DNA of 64,000 nucleotides. Source: Chitinophaga pinensis (lineage in GTDB: Bacteria; Bacteroidota; Bacteroidia; UKL13-3). Positions 1 to 11,343 of the stretch are shown in pieces. The DNA lies in the NCBI GenBank assembly GCA_945861965.1, contig CAMAWM010000006.1, forward strand, positions 1-64,000, written 5' to 3'. The notes beneath the pieces are model-generated. The model had not been told where the DNA came from. It did no database searches and saw nothing but the letters and a program-made list of their open reading frames with translations. The position numbers and the translations under genes are program-made. Numbering within the stretch: the stretch's first letter is position 1; every line of letters starts with the position of its first letter.

Positions 1-985
1 TTATAAATGGATAATTAGGTTCAGAATATACGTCTTCAAATAAAGCCGAATGCAAAGGTAAAGCTGAGCTTTCGCTAAACTCTACAGATGATTGAACTAC
101 TTCAATAACTTTTGCTTCCAATTGCTCCAACTCAATTTCATTTGCCCAATTGTTATCTAAAATCTTTTTACGCGTTTTCTCTAATGGATCACGCATTTTA
201 TATTCTTCAACTTCTTCTTTTGTACGGTATTTTGCTGGATCGCTCATGCTATGTCCGCGGTATCGATACGTTCTTATTTCTAAAAATGTTGGGCCCTTTG
301 ATTCACGTGCGTCAGTAGCAGCTTTTGATATTGCTTCGTGCACTGTTTCGGGTTGCATTCCGTCTACAGCATAACAAGGCATATCGTAAGCCAATCCTAG
401 TTTATAAATATCTGTATTGTTTGTTGTCCTTTCTACCGATGTGCCCATTGCATAGCCATTGTTTTCGCAAACAAATATAATTGGCAGTTTCCAAAGCATT
501 GCCATATTAAATGTTTCGTGCAATGCTCCTTGTCTAACAGCTCCATCGCCCATAAAACAAACGGTTACTTGGTTTCCATCACGGTATTTATCAGCCAAAG
601 CAATGCCGGCACCAAGCGGAATTTGACCGCCAACTATACCATGTCCGCCAAAAAAATTATGCTTTTTACTAAACATGTGCATGCTACCACCTTTTCCTTT
701 TGAACACCCAGTCGTTTTTCCAAATAGTTCAGCCATTACTTCATTGGCCGAAATGCCACAACCTAATGCATGTGCATGATCTCGGTAGGCAGTTATGATT
801 CGATCTTCATTTTGCAATGCAGTCATTGTTCCGGCTACTATTGCTTCTTGCCCAATATATAAATGACAAAAGCCCTTAATTTTTTGTTGACCATACAATT
901 GAGCAGCTTTTTCTTCAAATCTGCGCATAAGCAACATTTGTTCAAACCATTTAATATATATTTCTTTTGAAAAGGATTTATTCAT
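1..985 (-). CDS. pdhA: Pyruvate dehydrogenase E1 component alpha subunit (3' end beyond window start); not in the supplied ORF track because it runs off the edge
   Basis: Reverse-strand translation from 985 gives MNKSFSKEIYIKWFEQMLLMRRFEEKAAQLYGQQKIKGFCHLYIGQEAIVAG...GGSMHMFSKKHNFFGGHGIVGGQIPLGAGIALA...GDGAVRQGALHETFNMAMLWKLPIIFVCENNGYAMGTSVERTTN...YRYRGHSMSDPAKYRTKEEVEEYK, a typical E1-alpha with TPP-binding GDG...N motif. Confidence 0.95.
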   Translation of the reverse strand, partial: MNKSFSKEIYIKWFEQMLLMRRFEEKAAQLYGQQKIKGFCHLYIGQEAIVAGTMTALQNEDRIITAYRDHAHALGCGISANEVMAELFGKTTGCSKGKGGSMHMFSKKHNFFGGHGIVGGQIPLGAGIALADKYRDGNQVTVCFMGDGAVRQGALHETFNMAMLWKLPIIFVCENNGYAMGTSVERTTNNTDIYKLGLAYDMPCYAVDGMQPETVHEAISKAATDARESKGPTFLEIRTYRYRGHSMSDPAKYRTKEEVEEYKMRDPLEKTRKKILDNNWANEIELEQLEAKVIEVVQSSVEFSESSALPLHSALFEDVYSEPNYPFI

Positions 986-1106
986 TTATTATAAAAAACA
1001 AGGCGCAAAAATAAAAAAATAAGTGATTGAAAAAAACGGAACTATCGAACTTCATAAATCAGTGAATAGTTGTGTAAATCAGAGTTGTACGATAATTCAA
1101 TGAAAA

Positions 1107-1748
1107 TCAAACAGAATGTGCCGTATTTTTTTCTTGCGATAAACTGTTTTTCATACCCTCATTGAAACAGGTTCTGCAACGAGCTTCATAGGTATCGCTT
1201 TCGCCAAGCATTACCAAATTGTCTACATTTACTTTTCTAAAAGAATGTGTAGCAACATCACCGCATGACATACAAATAGCATGTAATTTTGTTACATAAT
1301 CGGCTACAGCCATTAATTCTGGAACTGGACCAAAAGGTTTTCCAAGATAATCCATATCAAGACCGGCAACAATTATTCTTTTGCCTTGTTCGGCCAAATT
1401 TTGGCAAACATTTACAAGTTCATCGTCAAAAAATTGTGCCTCATCAATACCTATCACATTTGCTTCGCCTGACATTAGTAAAATATTTACTGAGGCCATT
1501 ACTGGTGTTGACTGAATGCTGTTTGAATTATGTGATACAACTTCGGTTTCGTTGTATCGATTATCAAGTGTAGGTTTAAAAATCTCAACATTTTGATTGG
1601 CAATTTTAGCCCTAGTCAATCTGCGAATAAGCTCTTCGGTTTTGCCTGAAAACATACTTCCACATACAACTTCTATCCAACCTTTTCGTTTATCAAAATG
1701 TGCTCTTGGCTCCTGAAACATGCTGCGAATATAATCAGCAAGTCGCAA
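1107..1748 (-). CDS. tdk: Thymidine kinase
   Basis: GSMFSGKTEELIRRL P-loop, DEAQFFDDELV, C-terminal zinc-binding cysteines (CMSCGD...CRTCF). Confidence 0.95.
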   Translation of the reverse strand: MRLADYIRSMFQEPRAHFDKRKGWIEVVCGSMFSGKTEELIRRLTRAKIANQNVEIFKPTLDNRYNETEVVSHNSNSIQSTPVMASVNILLMSGEANVIGIDEAQFFDDELVNVCQNLAEQGKRIIVAGLDMDYLGKPFGPVPELMAVADYVTKLHAICMSCGDVATHSFRKVNVDNLVMLGESDTYEARCRTCFNEGMKNSLSQEKNTAHSV

Positions 1749-1878
1749 ATACTTTACACTTTAACATAAATGTTTATTTCTAATGCTTGATGAAACCGCT
1801 TTAATATTAAATTTTTGTTAACCGAAATAAGCGTTGCGCTTTTTATAAAATTAAAACTAAAAACAATAAACTAAATAG

Positions 1879-2781
1879 ATGAATTCATTACAATTATTAA
1901 CCAAAATTAAAAGTCGATTAGAAGACTTGAATCATGCTGCCGAGCAGGTGCTAAGCAACAACAACGACTTAAGCGCGCTTGACAAAGATTTATTAAAACA
2001 GAGATGCGTAGAATTGTACGAGCTTCTAATTAAGTTAAAAACCAAAGCCGATATTTCTGCTGAAGACATGGAAGTTTTAGAGAATATTGAAATGGATCAA
2101 AAAGAAATTTCGATTAGGGAAATCATTTCGCAAACTGAAAACGAAGAGATTTCATTGAATAGTATTGCTGAATCATTTATTGAAAATCAAGTTGAACCTT
2201 TGCCTGAAATAGTTGATGAGTTTATTGCTGAAGTTCCACAAATAGAATCAGAAGCGATTGAAATAATAGAAGAAATAGCAGAAGAAAAAATCGAAGTTGT
2301 AGCAATGGAAATTAATGAAACTGCAATTGAACAAACAGAATTTTCGGACGAAAAAATAGATGAGCTAATAAAAGAAACCTTGCATAGCAAATCCGAAAAC
2401 TATCAGTTAAATTTTAAAAAAGAAGAAAAACCAGCACCATTTTTAAGCATTGCCAAAACCGAAGTTCCAGTAGTGGAAACAAGCTTAAACGAACGACTAA
2501 ATGGAAATGGATTTGAAATAAGCAATAAAATTCCTGAACCTAAAATAGATAGTTTGAAAACTGCCATTTCCTTGAATAAAAAAATTGCTTTTGTTAACGA
2601 ATTATTTAGAGAAAATGTAGTTGAGTATGCAAAAGCAATTGACAAATTAAATAGCTCAAACAACTTGAACGAGGCATTGGTTTTTTGGGGTGATTTAAAA
2701 TTGCTTCACAACTGGGACACAAATAATAATTTAGTGGGCGAGTTGGAAAAAATGATTCAACAAAGGTTTTCTCACGTCTAA
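1879..2781 (+). CDS. Conserved hypothetical protein with acidic Glu-rich middle
   Basis: 300 aa complete ORF; conserved-looking N- and C-termini (EALVFWGDLKLLHNWDTNN) and low-complexity acidic linker. Confidence 0.75.
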   Translation: MNSLQLLTKIKSRLEDLNHAAEQVLSNNNDLSALDKDLLKQRCVELYELLIKLKTKADISAEDMEVLENIEMDQKEISIREIISQTENEEISLNSIAESFIENQVEPLPEIVDEFIAEVPQIESEAIEIIEEIAEEKIEVVAMEINETAIEQTEFSDEKIDELIKETLHSKSENYQLNFKKEEKPAPFLSIAKTEVPVVETSLNERLNGNGFEISNKIPEPKIDSLKTAISLNKKIAFVNELFRENVVEYAKAIDKLNSSNNLNEALVFWGDLKLLHNWDTNNNLVGELEKMIQQRFSHV

Positions 2782-2795
2782 TTACAAGAAATACT

Positions 2796-3617
2796 TTACG
2801 GGAATTTCGGAAATTTTTTAAAATCAGGTTTGCGTTTTTCTAAAAAAGAATTTTTTCCTTCTTTGGCCTCATCAGTCATATAATATAAAAGCGTTGCATT
2901 GCCTGCCAACTCTTGTATTCCGGCCTGTCCATCAAGTTCTGCATTGAACGAAGATTTTATCATCCGCAATGCAACAGGACTTTTTTCCATAATTTTTTTG
3001 CACCAATCAAGGGTGGTTTCTTCCAATATTTCAAGCGGAACAACTTTATTTACCAATCCCATTTGCAAGGCCTCTTGTGCATTGTATTGATCGCACAAAA
3101 ACCAAATCTCGCGTGCTTTTTTTTGTCCTACTAATCTAGCCAAATAACTAGCACCAAAACCGCCATCAAAACTTCCAACTTTAGGTCCAGTTTGACCAAA
3201 TATTGCATTTTCGGCAGCAATTGTCAAATCGCAAATTACATGCAAAACGTGGCCACCACCAATTGCAAAACCCGCAACCATTGCAATTACCGGTTTTGGA
3301 ATTCTGCGAATTTGCATTTGCAAATCCAACACATTTAATCGCGGAATTCCATCCTCACCAACATAACCTCCATGGCCTCGTACGCTTTGATCGCCACCGC
3401 TGCAAAAAGCTTTTCCGCCTTCGCCTGTTAAAATTACAACAAGCACATCTTCATTCTGTCTTGCCAATTCCATTGCTTCACTCATTTCCTTTACTGTAAG
3501 AGGCGTAAAAGCATTGTGAACCTCAGGACGATTGATGCTTATTTTTGCAATTCCATCGAAGTATTGAAATAAAATTTCTTTGTATTCTTTCAGATTTATC
3601 CAATTTATTTTACTCAT
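2796..3617 (-). CDS. menB: 1,4-dihydroxy-2-naphthoyl-CoA synthase
   Basis: Crotonase fold with [21 protein letters not shown] and [39 protein letters not shown]; adjacent to menD. Confidence 0.95.
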   Translation of the reverse strand: MSKINWINLKEYKEILFQYFDGIAKISINRPEVHNAFTPLTVKEMSEAMELARQNEDVLVVILTGEGGKAFCSGGDQSVRGHGGYVGEDGIPRLNVLDLQMQIRRIPKPVIAMVAGFAIGGGHVLHVICDLTIAAENAIFGQTGPKVGSFDGGFGASYLARLVGQKKAREIWFLCDQYNAQEALQMGLVNKVVPLEILEETTLDWCKKIMEKSPVALRMIKSSFNAELDGQAGIQELAGNATLLYYMTDEAKEGKNSFLEKRKPDFKKFPKFP

Positions 3618-3631
3618 TGTACATTTTATTT

Positions 3632-5287
3632 TTATTGAATTTTTATGTTTTTAAACTTTAGAAATTCTTTTGCATTTTCATCCATATCAAATTTTAATTC
3701 TAAGATTTTAGCTGTCTTAGATTTGTTGAAAAACGAATGCAAAGTTTTCTTCAATTGATTATTTGAACGGCAAAAATAATATTCCAACCCAAACTCTTTG
3801 CAAAGATTCTTAGCAGTTAATTTATGTTTTGTTAAAAAAAATTCCTCCAGCTCTGGTTGAGATTGTGGTCCATCAATCAAATTAAAAATTCCTCCGCCAT
3901 TATTGTTTACTATAATTACGCGTAAGTTCGATTTGTTGTGTTCATTCCAAAATGCATTTCTATCGTAAAAAAAAGCAAGATCGCCTGTAATTAATGTAAC
4001 TATTTGATCAGTTATCATAGCTGAACCAAGGGCAGTTGATGAACACCCATCAATTCCACTTACTCCACGATTTGCGAAAACAGAAATTTTATTTTGCGAC
4101 AAACCAGCATAACTTACATACCTGATGGACGAACTATTTGAAATTTGAAGTTGACTGTTTTGTGGCAATGTTTTCAGAATTAAATTAACAGATTTCAACT
4201 CGCTTTCATTTTTCGAATTCATGAAATGTTCCAAAGTATTTATCGCTTTTTTCTCAAGCAGTTGCCAACTTGTTAAATATAAATTCGAATTCTGTTTATT
4301 ACTTTGTTTTTGTTTTGCTATTTCAAACAAAACATTTGTTGGATTGCCCAAAATAAAATCTGTAACATTTCCGTATGTATTTACTTTGCAATTTTTATCT
4401 TCCTGAATTCGAATATGTGTTTTTGGACTGCAATTTTTCAACCAAGTTTTCAAAGATTTTGAAACCAATGGTCCGCCAAAACTAATTATGAATTCGGGTT
4501 CAAGCTGTTTCAAAACACTTGAATTGGCATTTGAAATTATAAAATCAAAATGTTTGATAAATGATGACTCTTGTTGATTCGAAACAACATCGGCAAAAAT
4601 TACAAAGCCTTGTTTTTGCAAATTTTTTATTTGTTGTGTAAGTTTTTTGTTTGGTAAAAGTTGGCCAACAACAACAATTTTTTTGTTATAAAATTTAGTC
4701 GGTTCAATTATTTTATCGTATGAATTAGTGGATTTCGTTTTTGATTCATTCCACTTTATTTTCTGAATTTTTATTTTTGATTCCGGCAAAATGTAAAGCG
4801 GTTCTTTCAATGGAACATTGATGTGAACAGGACCGAAAACCGGAAACATACTTTTACTTAAAACATCCTGAATTTTATTTTGATGCGTAGATTCGGTACA
4901 ATTTATATTTGCTCTAACATGCTTGTCATACACATTTGCCTGATTGATCATTTGTCCATCTTGTTGGTTTAAATATTCCTCGGGACGATCAGCGGTTAAA
5001 ACAACTAAAGGAATTTTTTGATAATAGGCTTCGGCAATTGCAGGATAAAAATTCAAAGCTGCAGTTCCACTTGTGCAAATTAGCACTACAGGTTTCTGCA
5101 ATTGTTGCGCCATGCCCAATGCCAAATAAGCCGCACTGCGTTCATCTACAATTACACATGTTTTAATTTTTTTGTTGCGACTAAATGCAAAAACCAATGG
5201 CGCAGAACGCGATCCTGGGCAAATTACCGCATGTCGAATTCCGAATTCGCTGCACAGTTTTGATATGACAAAAGCATGGTTGTTCAA
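3632..5287 (-). CDS. menD: 2-succinyl-5-enolpyruvyl-6-hydroxy-3-cyclohexene-1-carboxylate synthase
   Basis: [64 protein letters not shown] domain [10 protein letters not shown]. Confidence 0.93.
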   Translation of the reverse strand: MNNHAFVISKLCSEFGIRHAVICPGSRSAPLVFAFSRNKKIKTCVIVDERSAAYLALGMAQQLQKPVVLICTSGTAALNFYPAIAEAYYQKIPLVVLTADRPEEYLNQQDGQMINQANVYDKHVRANINCTESTHQNKIQDVLSKSMFPVFGPVHINVPLKEPLYILPESKIKIQKIKWNESKTKSTNSYDKIIEPTKFYNKKIVVVGQLLPNKKLTQQIKNLQKQGFVIFADVVSNQQESSFIKHFDFIISNANSSVLKQLEPEFIISFGGPLVSKSLKTWLKNCSPKTHIRIQEDKNCKVNTYGNVTDFILGNPTNVLFEIAKQKQSNKQNSNLYLTSWQLLEKKAINTLEHFMNSKNESELKSVNLILKTLPQNSQLQISNSSSIRYVSYAGLSQNKISVFANRGVSGIDGCSSTALGSAMITDQIVTLITGDLAFFYDRNAFWNEHNKSNLRVIIVNNNGGGIFNLIDGPQSQPELEEFFLTKHKLTAKNLCKEFGLEYYFCRSNNQLKKTLHSFFNKSKTAKILELKFDMDENAKEFLKFKNIKIQ

Positions 5288-5292
5288 TGGCT

Positions 5293-7815
5293 TTAAAATT
5301 GAAATCTAATTCCGGCATTTACACCCCAACTTCTTGCTTGAGGAACATCTAAATGGGTTAATCGATGAACCATATTTATTGAGAAAATACGAAAAATATT
5401 TTCAATTCCATATCCAATTTCAATGTATGGCTGATCTTCAAATGAATGTGTTTTTGTCAATGGCCTTTTGTTTCTATCGTTTATTGGCAAAATCTCTAAA
5501 TTTTTTTTATCCAAATTTCCGTAAGCGGCTTTTACAAATGCAAAATTGCGCCACTTCCATTTTCGAATAAGTGGAATGCGATTAAAAAACAACCCTTCAA
5601 CATGTTGAACGTATGTAAAATGAATGTACTCATCGCTAATAAATTCATAAAAATTCATCAATGAATAATTAAAATCAGAGTATAAAAATGTTTGATTTCC
5701 GCGTGCTACATCTAACAATGGATAAGGCAATCTTCCCCAAATTTTTCCAATTGATAACCAATAATCAGCCGTACCAAAAGTTCCTGTGTTTAGATGATGT
5801 GTAGCATTGATTTGAAATTTATCGTAATCAAAATTTCCATCAAAAATGTTTTTAAAACCACGTATATAAGTAAACGTTAATATAGGAAATTTTGAGCGTT
5901 GAAAACGCAAGCGGTCATTGCCTCTTACAATCATCGTTTCTTTATAAGCCCATCGCAATTCTATACTCGCTTGCGTATTCGTAAAAGATTCGCGAATTGT
6001 TGCTGTTGAATTCGTATCGGAATAATTTGTTTTATACGCAAAAACAAAATTACCAAGTGGCGAAAAAGTATTGCGTTGTAAATTTATTCTATAAGTCCAA
6101 TCTCTTTTAGGTTGCGACAAAAAATTTAGTTTTATTTCCTGTGTATGATTTAACCTTATCTTGTGACCAAAAATACTGATTGCCTGAAAAAAACTGGACG
6201 AGTTGTTGGCCAATGAACCTAAATCGGTTGTAATGCCTAACAAATCATAATCGTCACGAAATTGAGCGCCAATAACGCTCCAATTTTTTCGACTAACAAT
6301 TCTATCAATTCCGATATTGTATTTCAACCTTTCGTCTTTAAATCCATAAGCCAAGTATGATTTTAAAATCCATTTTCTGTTAAACAAATGATTGGTTTTA
6401 AAGCCCAGTCGAATTCTATTTCCTTCAACATTGTTGTACGCATACAGAAAAACATAAGGACCAACATCAACACCATCAAAGCGTTTATACCCTTCAACAA
6501 CAAATCGAATAATATCAATATAGGTATGAATTACCGGTAAATTTTTAATGGAATCAACAACCTGATACATTTGCTTTTCAACACTTGTAAATTGTTCTGG
6601 CCTTTTTAATTTCCAATAGGCGCTATCGCGCTCTAAAGTATTTTCGTTTTCGTGTACAATTGTTTTATCAAAAAAATCTGGGTTTTTTGGTTCGTTCACA
6701 ACAATATCCGAAAACGAGTTGTAAAATTTTGCAATCATTCCTGTTGATTTTTTTGTCAATTCCGCAATATCAAAAACCAATCTGTTTTTGTATACAATGT
6801 AAGGTCCTGCATTAGTTTGAATTAACTCTTGTTGAATTTTTAATCGATCAATAAAATTCAAATTTGCCGATTTTGAAATCTCAACATCAATCCGTTTTAA
6901 TGCCCAAGTAGAATCTTGAATCCATAAATGTCCGATGAACCCTAAATCCTGTTCTCGTTTTAAATTAAGCTGAAGTTTGTAACATTTTTTGTTATCAATT
7001 AGTACCGAATCAAGCAAGGTATAAACATAAAATGTATGCGAGTTGTTTGCCAAAGGCGAAATAAAATCTTTGCGTAAAATTCGTACATAATTTTGATTGA
7101 AATTATTTTTTTGCAAACTGCTTCCCATCAAATCGCTTATAAAATCTTTATCGCCAATCCCAACTCCACTGCTTGACGAAGCTTGAATTATTTCTTTGCT
7201 TTTAGACGGTTCTTTGTTATAAAAATATTGACTATACGTTTCGCTGATAAAAATCGGGAGAATATATTTCCCCTCTTCGTTTTTCATTTGGCTGGCAGTA
7301 TCAAACAAACTTTTTATGGATTTAAAAACTTTTCTGTTTTTCATTTCATCGCTAATATTATTCAATGAAATGTCTGCTTTGTTGTAGCAATTGTATTGAT
7401 AAGAACTTAGGTTGTTTTCATCGTTCACATCGCGATATTTTTTTGCATTATTTATAATTCGCAATGCAGGATTTAATCTGGGTTTTATTTTTACGGCTTT
7501 CAATTCGGCAATTGCCGAACTCATTTCATAAATATTATTTTGAGAATTTGCGTAATTAATTTTGACACTTATTCGTTTGTAACCAACATACGAAAAAACA
7601 AGTGAATCAATTTTATAATTTGTTTTTAATTTAAAATTTCCTTCAAAGTCTGTAGTAGTTCCAATGTTGGTTCCTTTAAAAATAACCGTAACAAAAGGCA
7701 GTACTTCTTTGTTGTTAGCATCAAGAACTTTTCCGGAAACTATAAAAATATTATTTTCATTTTGTGCCACTAAAAATAGTGGTAGCAATAAAAATAATAG
7801 AAATAGTTTTCGCAA
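5293..7815 (-). CDS. Outer-membrane protein with carboxypeptidase-regulatory-like N-domain and DUF5686-type barrel
   Basis: Signal peptide; VSGKVLDANNKEVLPFVTVIFKGTNIGTTTDFEGNFKL (CarboxypepD_reg-like); ends with barrel-like Phe terminus VNAGIRFQF. Confidence 0.85.
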   Translation of the reverse strand: MRKLFLLFLLLPLFLVAQNENNIFIVSGKVLDANNKEVLPFVTVIFKGTNIGTTTDFEGNFKLKTNYKIDSLVFSYVGYKRISVKINYANSQNNIYEMSSAIAELKAVKIKPRLNPALRIINNAKKYRDVNDENNLSSYQYNCYNKADISLNNISDEMKNRKVFKSIKSLFDTASQMKNEEGKYILPIFISETYSQYFYNKEPSKSKEIIQASSSSGVGIGDKDFISDLMGSSLQKNNFNQNYVRILRKDFISPLANNSHTFYVYTLLDSVLIDNKKCYKLQLNLKREQDLGFIGHLWIQDSTWALKRIDVEISKSANLNFIDRLKIQQELIQTNAGPYIVYKNRLVFDIAELTKKSTGMIAKFYNSFSDIVVNEPKNPDFFDKTIVHENENTLERDSAYWKLKRPEQFTSVEKQMYQVVDSIKNLPVIHTYIDIIRFVVEGYKRFDGVDVGPYVFLYAYNNVEGNRIRLGFKTNHLFNRKWILKSYLAYGFKDERLKYNIGIDRIVSRKNWSVIGAQFRDDYDLLGITTDLGSLANNSSSFFQAISIFGHKIRLNHTQEIKLNFLSQPKRDWTYRINLQRNTFSPLGNFVFAYKTNYSDTNSTATIRESFTNTQASIELRWAYKETMIVRGNDRLRFQRSKFPILTFTYIRGFKNIFDGNFDYDKFQINATHHLNTGTFGTADYWLSIGKIWGRLPYPLLDVARGNQTFLYSDFNYSLMNFYEFISDEYIHFTYVQHVEGLFFNRIPLIRKWKWRNFAFVKAAYGNLDKKNLEILPINDRNKRPLTKTHSFEDQPYIEIGYGIENIFRIFSINMVHRLTHLDVPQARSWGVNAGIRFQF

Positions 7816-7833
7816 GTGACGTTTAATTAAACC

Positions 7834-8739
7834 TTATTTTATAACCAATCGAATTTTCATCATCAAATCTTTAACTGGTCTGTCTCCAGGTTTTGTTTCT
7901 ACGGCTGCAATTTTATCCAGCACATCAAATCCCGAAACCATTTCGGCAAACACGGTGTAATCCATATCTAAAAAAGGAGTTCCGCCTTCTTTTTCATACG
8001 TATCAATATGATTTTGGCTGTATGTAAAAATGCCTTTTTTATTGTACTCGGCATCCACTAATGGTTGCAAAGTTCCAATATACTCACGCAATCCTTTGCT
8101 GTCTCCACGTTCTTGAAAACCTGTCAGTATTTTTTGAATTGAATCAACCGAAACTATTTTATACAGCAGCTGTTGTTTTGCAGCAATATTTTTGCTGTTC
8201 ATTATATTTTCAAGTTCTTTAATTCCATATGTTTTTCCTTGAACAATATAAAATTGACTTCCCGATGATTCTTTATTTGGATTGATTTGATCAGAAGTTC
8301 TTGCTGCGGCTAAAACTCCTTTTTTATGAAAAAGATAAGGCACAAATTCTGCAGGAATTGTGTAGCCAGGACCACCATTGCCAAGTTGTTTGCTCGAGTC
8401 GGCATTTTTCGAATCTGGATCTCCAGTCTGAACCATAAATCCTTTAATGATTCGATGAAAAAGTAAACTGTCAAAAAACTTTTCTTTAATTAGTTTCTTG
8501 AAATTATCGCGATGAAGTGGCGTTTGATTGTAAAGTCGAAAATACATATTTCCTGAATCAGTCGAAATCTCAACCAGTTCTTCTGATCTTGTTGTAATAT
8601 GAGTGGGCTTGGCTTTCGCTTTACTCGTTTTTTTCGTTGCCTTTTGTATTGTTCCTAGTGATGAATTGGTTCCCTTTTGTGCAGTTCCTACTAATGAAAA
8701 AGTAAGCAGGCTTAAAATTAATAGTGTGTGTTTTATCAT
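7834..8739 (-). CDS. Peptidylprolyl isomerase, cyclophilin type (exported)
   Basis: FHRIIKGFMVQTGDPD, GPGYTIPAEF, GSQFYIVQG, TVFAEMVSGFDVLDKIA. Confidence 0.93.
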   Translation of the reverse strand: MIKHTLLILSLLTFSLVGTAQKGTNSSLGTIQKATKKTSKAKAKPTHITTRSEELVEISTDSGNMYFRLYNQTPLHRDNFKKLIKEKFFDSLLFHRIIKGFMVQTGDPDSKNADSSKQLGNGGPGYTIPAEFVPYLFHKKGVLAAARTSDQINPNKESSGSQFYIVQGKTYGIKELENIMNSKNIAAKQQLLYKIVSVDSIQKILTGFQERGDSKGLREYIGTLQPLVDAEYNKKGIFTYSQNHIDTYEKEGGTPFLDMDYTVFAEMVSGFDVLDKIAAVETKPGDRPVKDLMMKIRLVIK

Positions 8740-8749
8740 AGTTGCATAA

Positions 8750-9109
8750 TTAAGAAATCAAACCCGATTCTTCAAAATATTTTATAACTAATTTTTTTAA
8801 GTAAATTTCTTGTTCCAATAAATTTTTATTTCCTAATTCCTTTATTAATTTGTAATGAGGCCAGCCTTCTGCATCTGTTTTCTCTAATTCATAATATCCT
8901 TCGTAGCTCAATAGTTTGCAGGTAGCAATGTGAAACAAATCCATTTTCTCTTCCTTTTCAAAAACTCTATTCTGCCCCAATTCACGCATTCCAATTATAT
9001 ACAGAATGCCATTCATGTCTGGTTTTTTACCAAATTGTTTTTTTAAATCAAAAACTATTGTATACCATTTTGCCTTACTGGCATCGTTCAATTCTTCTTC
9101 CATGTTCAA
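8750..9109 (-). CDS. Conserved hypothetical protein
   Basis: 119 aa complete ORF with good spacing between neighbours on the same strand. Confidence 0.7.
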   Translation of the reverse strand: MNMEEELNDASKAKWYTIVFDLKKQFGKKPDMNGILYIIGMRELGQNRVFEKEEKMDLFHIATCKLLSYEGYYELEKTDAEGWPHYKLIKELGNKNLLEQEIYLKKLVIKYFEESGLIS

Positions 9110-9178
9110 ATAGGCTACAAAAAATATTTTTTTATAAAATTATTAAAGTTAATTGCGCAATTTATTTATATTAATTTA

Positions 9179-9415
9179 ATGTACGAAATTCCAATTTATA
9201 CAAAACAACAACTTGCTTTACGAAACGGTCAAGACCGAGATGAAATTTGGGTAGCTTACAAAGGCAAAATCTACGATGTAAGCAAAAGTCGTCTTTGGCG
9301 AAAAGGAATGCATTACGAACATTGGGCTGGCCAAGATTTAACGCACGAATTGCCAGATGCTCCACATTCAGACACTGTTTTTGATAAATTTGAACAGGTT
9401 GGGATTTTAGAATAA
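9179..9415 (+). CDS. Small cytochrome b5-like/steroid-binding domain protein
   Basis: YTKQQLALRNGQDRDEIWVAYKGKIYDVSKSRLWRKGMHYEHWAGQDLTHELPDAPHSDTVFDKFEQVGIL resembles the short bacterial cytochrome b5 domain family. Confidence 0.8.
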   Translation: MYEIPIYTKQQLALRNGQDRDEIWVAYKGKIYDVSKSRLWRKGMHYEHWAGQDLTHELPDAPHSDTVFDKFEQVGILE

Positions 9416-9438
9416 CGAATTTCAAAACTAAGCGATTT

Positions 9439-10263
9439 TCAAATCTGCTTTTTGGCAACTAAATAAATATCCCAGGTTTTGTCCAACTCATCATGGGTTA
9501 AAAAGAAATCCTTAGTTGTAATTTGAAGTGTGTCGTTATTTTTGTCTTTTAAGTTTTTACGCATCAAACTTGTCAAAAAATTGTACGGTATTTCAAGCCA
9601 TGTGGCTGGCAATAATTTGTGAATTCCAAGTGGGTCAAGTCGAAGAATTTTTTTCGCCCACTTTGAGTTTTCTTCGTAATACTTGTTCGCCTTTTGGTTT
9701 CCTTGCAATCCCATTAACTCTAAACTTCCAAATATTTTTGCTGCTTCATTTTTCATTTCCTCAAACGTATATTCGTGTACATGAAATGGGTTTCGCGCAA
9801 TGCTCATTTTGATATTTGGGGTGGTGCAAATAAAAACACCTCCTGGTTTCAAAACTCTCATTACATCTTTCATAAATTCTGCCCTTTGATGTATATGCTC
9901 AATAAATTGAAAAGCAGTTAGTACATCTACACTTTCGTTTTCCAAGGGTATTGGCGGAACAATGCCTGATTTAAACGTTAAATTCTTTTTATTGAAATGT
10001 TTTTTACGCGCTATTTCTATGGTCGATTCGCTATAATCTATACCAATTGTTTCGTTTGTATAATCAGCTAGGTATTGCGTTCCATATCCATCTGCACAAC
10101 CAATATCGGCTGTTTTTTTATCTTGAATAAAATCGCGTGCAAATTCATAAGCAAAAAAACAACGTTGTACAGTTACGTTGTTGCTTTCTTCAAAACTGGG
10201 TCTTTCTCTGTCGAACATTAAAGAATTTTTACAATTATACTCTTTTGAATTATTTTGTTTCAA
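9439..10263 (-). CDS. Class I SAM-dependent methyltransferase
   Basis: TADIGCADGYGTQYLADYTNETIGIDYSESTIEIA; VDVLTAFQFIEHIHQRAEFMKDVMRVLKPGGVFICTTPN. Confidence 0.88.
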   Translation of the reverse strand: MKQNNSKEYNCKNSLMFDRERPSFEESNNVTVQRCFFAYEFARDFIQDKKTADIGCADGYGTQYLADYTNETIGIDYSESTIEIARKKHFNKKNLTFKSGIVPPIPLENESVDVLTAFQFIEHIHQRAEFMKDVMRVLKPGGVFICTTPNIKMSIARNPFHVHEYTFEEMKNEAAKIFGSLELMGLQGNQKANKYYEENSKWAKKILRLDPLGIHKLLPATWLEIPYNFLTSLMRKNLKDKNNDTLQITTKDFFLTHDELDKTWDIYLVAKKQI

Positions 10264-10293
10264 TAATACAAATCAGCAAACATTTAATAAAAT

Positions 10294-10325
10294 AAAAAGC
10301 CAACTTCAATTGAAGTTGGCTTTTT
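10294..10325. terminator. Perfectly palindromic bidirectional intrinsic terminator
   Basis: AAAAAGCCAACTTCAATTGAAGTTGGCTTTTT, 32-nt perfect inverted repeat with A/T tracts. Confidence 0.85.
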
Positions 10326-10346
10326 ACTATTATCAAGCAAATTGCT

Positions 10347-11177
10347 TTAGTATTTTCCTATTTTAAATATTCTTCCGTTAACTGTAACTGTAACATCTGC
10401 ATCGCAAGTTCCATCACCAAAATCAATTGTTCTAGTTGGTTTGCCTTCTGGAGTTAAGTCAATTATTCCTTTGGTAATTCTTCTTAGGTTGCAATTTAAA
10501 TCAACCAACAAAGGATTTCCTTCGCGAATATTGCAAACATAACTTTTTCCGTTGCGATTTGTTCCGCTTGTAGTTCCTTTTACTTCGTATTTGTCATCGT
10601 TCCAACCAGGAGTGCCTTCACCAGCAAGCCATGTGCGTGAACGATTTGAAATCCAAGTAATATTTTGTCCTGTTTGAATTGTAATTTTAGCATTTACGCT
10701 TATTGTCCAATTAAGCTGTCCGCTTGCATTGCGACCATTGTTGGTTATTGTTTTACTTGAAATATTATCAATTGTAAATGATTTTGCCAATATTGGATTT
10801 TCCTGTTTGAAATTTTCGAAAGTTATATTGATAACAGATTGTGGCTCGCGGTAGCGACCAGTCCATGTTACAAATATTTTTCCTGAACGGATTTTAGCGT
10901 CATCACAAATAGTTGCTACACCATAATCCAAGGTCATTTTAATTGGCGAAGTAGAAGAATCTATTGTTACAATTGGACCTGCTTTGCCAAGTGATTTGGA
11001 TACTGCAGCATTGTCTACTTGTTGAAAAACCTGATCGAAATTACTTTCGGAATTTCCAGCATCTTCAGTGCTAGTAGTGTCGTACTCCAGTTCTTCTTTT
11101 TCGCTTTTTTTACATGAGGTAAATATCAATCCCATTGATACAGACCCAATAATTACAAACATTAATACGCGTTTCAT
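10347..11177 (-). CDS. Lipoprotein, conserved hypothetical
   Basis: N-terminal lipobox-like IFTSCKKSEKEE; 276 aa; DFGDGTCDADVTVTVNGRIF C-terminus. Confidence 0.78.
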   Translation of the reverse strand: MKRVLMFVIIGSVSMGLIFTSCKKSEKEELEYDTTSTEDAGNSESNFDQVFQQVDNAAVSKSLGKAGPIVTIDSSTSPIKMTLDYGVATICDDAKIRSGKIFVTWTGRYREPQSVINITFENFKQENPILAKSFTIDNISSKTITNNGRNASGQLNWTISVNAKITIQTGQNITWISNRSRTWLAGEGTPGWNDDKYEVKGTTSGTNRNGKSYVCNIREGNPLLVDLNCNLRRITKGIIDLTPEGKPTRTIDFGDGTCDADVTVTVNGRIFKIGKY

Positions 11178-11343
11178 GTTATTTATTTTTATTTTGGTTA
11201 GTGGTGTTCTGAATTAAATTTATTTAAAAGGTTTAATTGGCAAGGTAAAATAATTTTCATCAAAATGCAATAATTGAAAAAAGACCTTTTAATAGTGTAA
11301 TCAAATTTTATATTCGCGGGAAATTTAAGAAAGGAATAAATTT

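Noticed and set aside
9179-9415. Cytochrome b5-like protein lacking HPGG as novel
   Set aside because: Short b5-like domains of this form are common in bacteria; retained as an ordinary feature.
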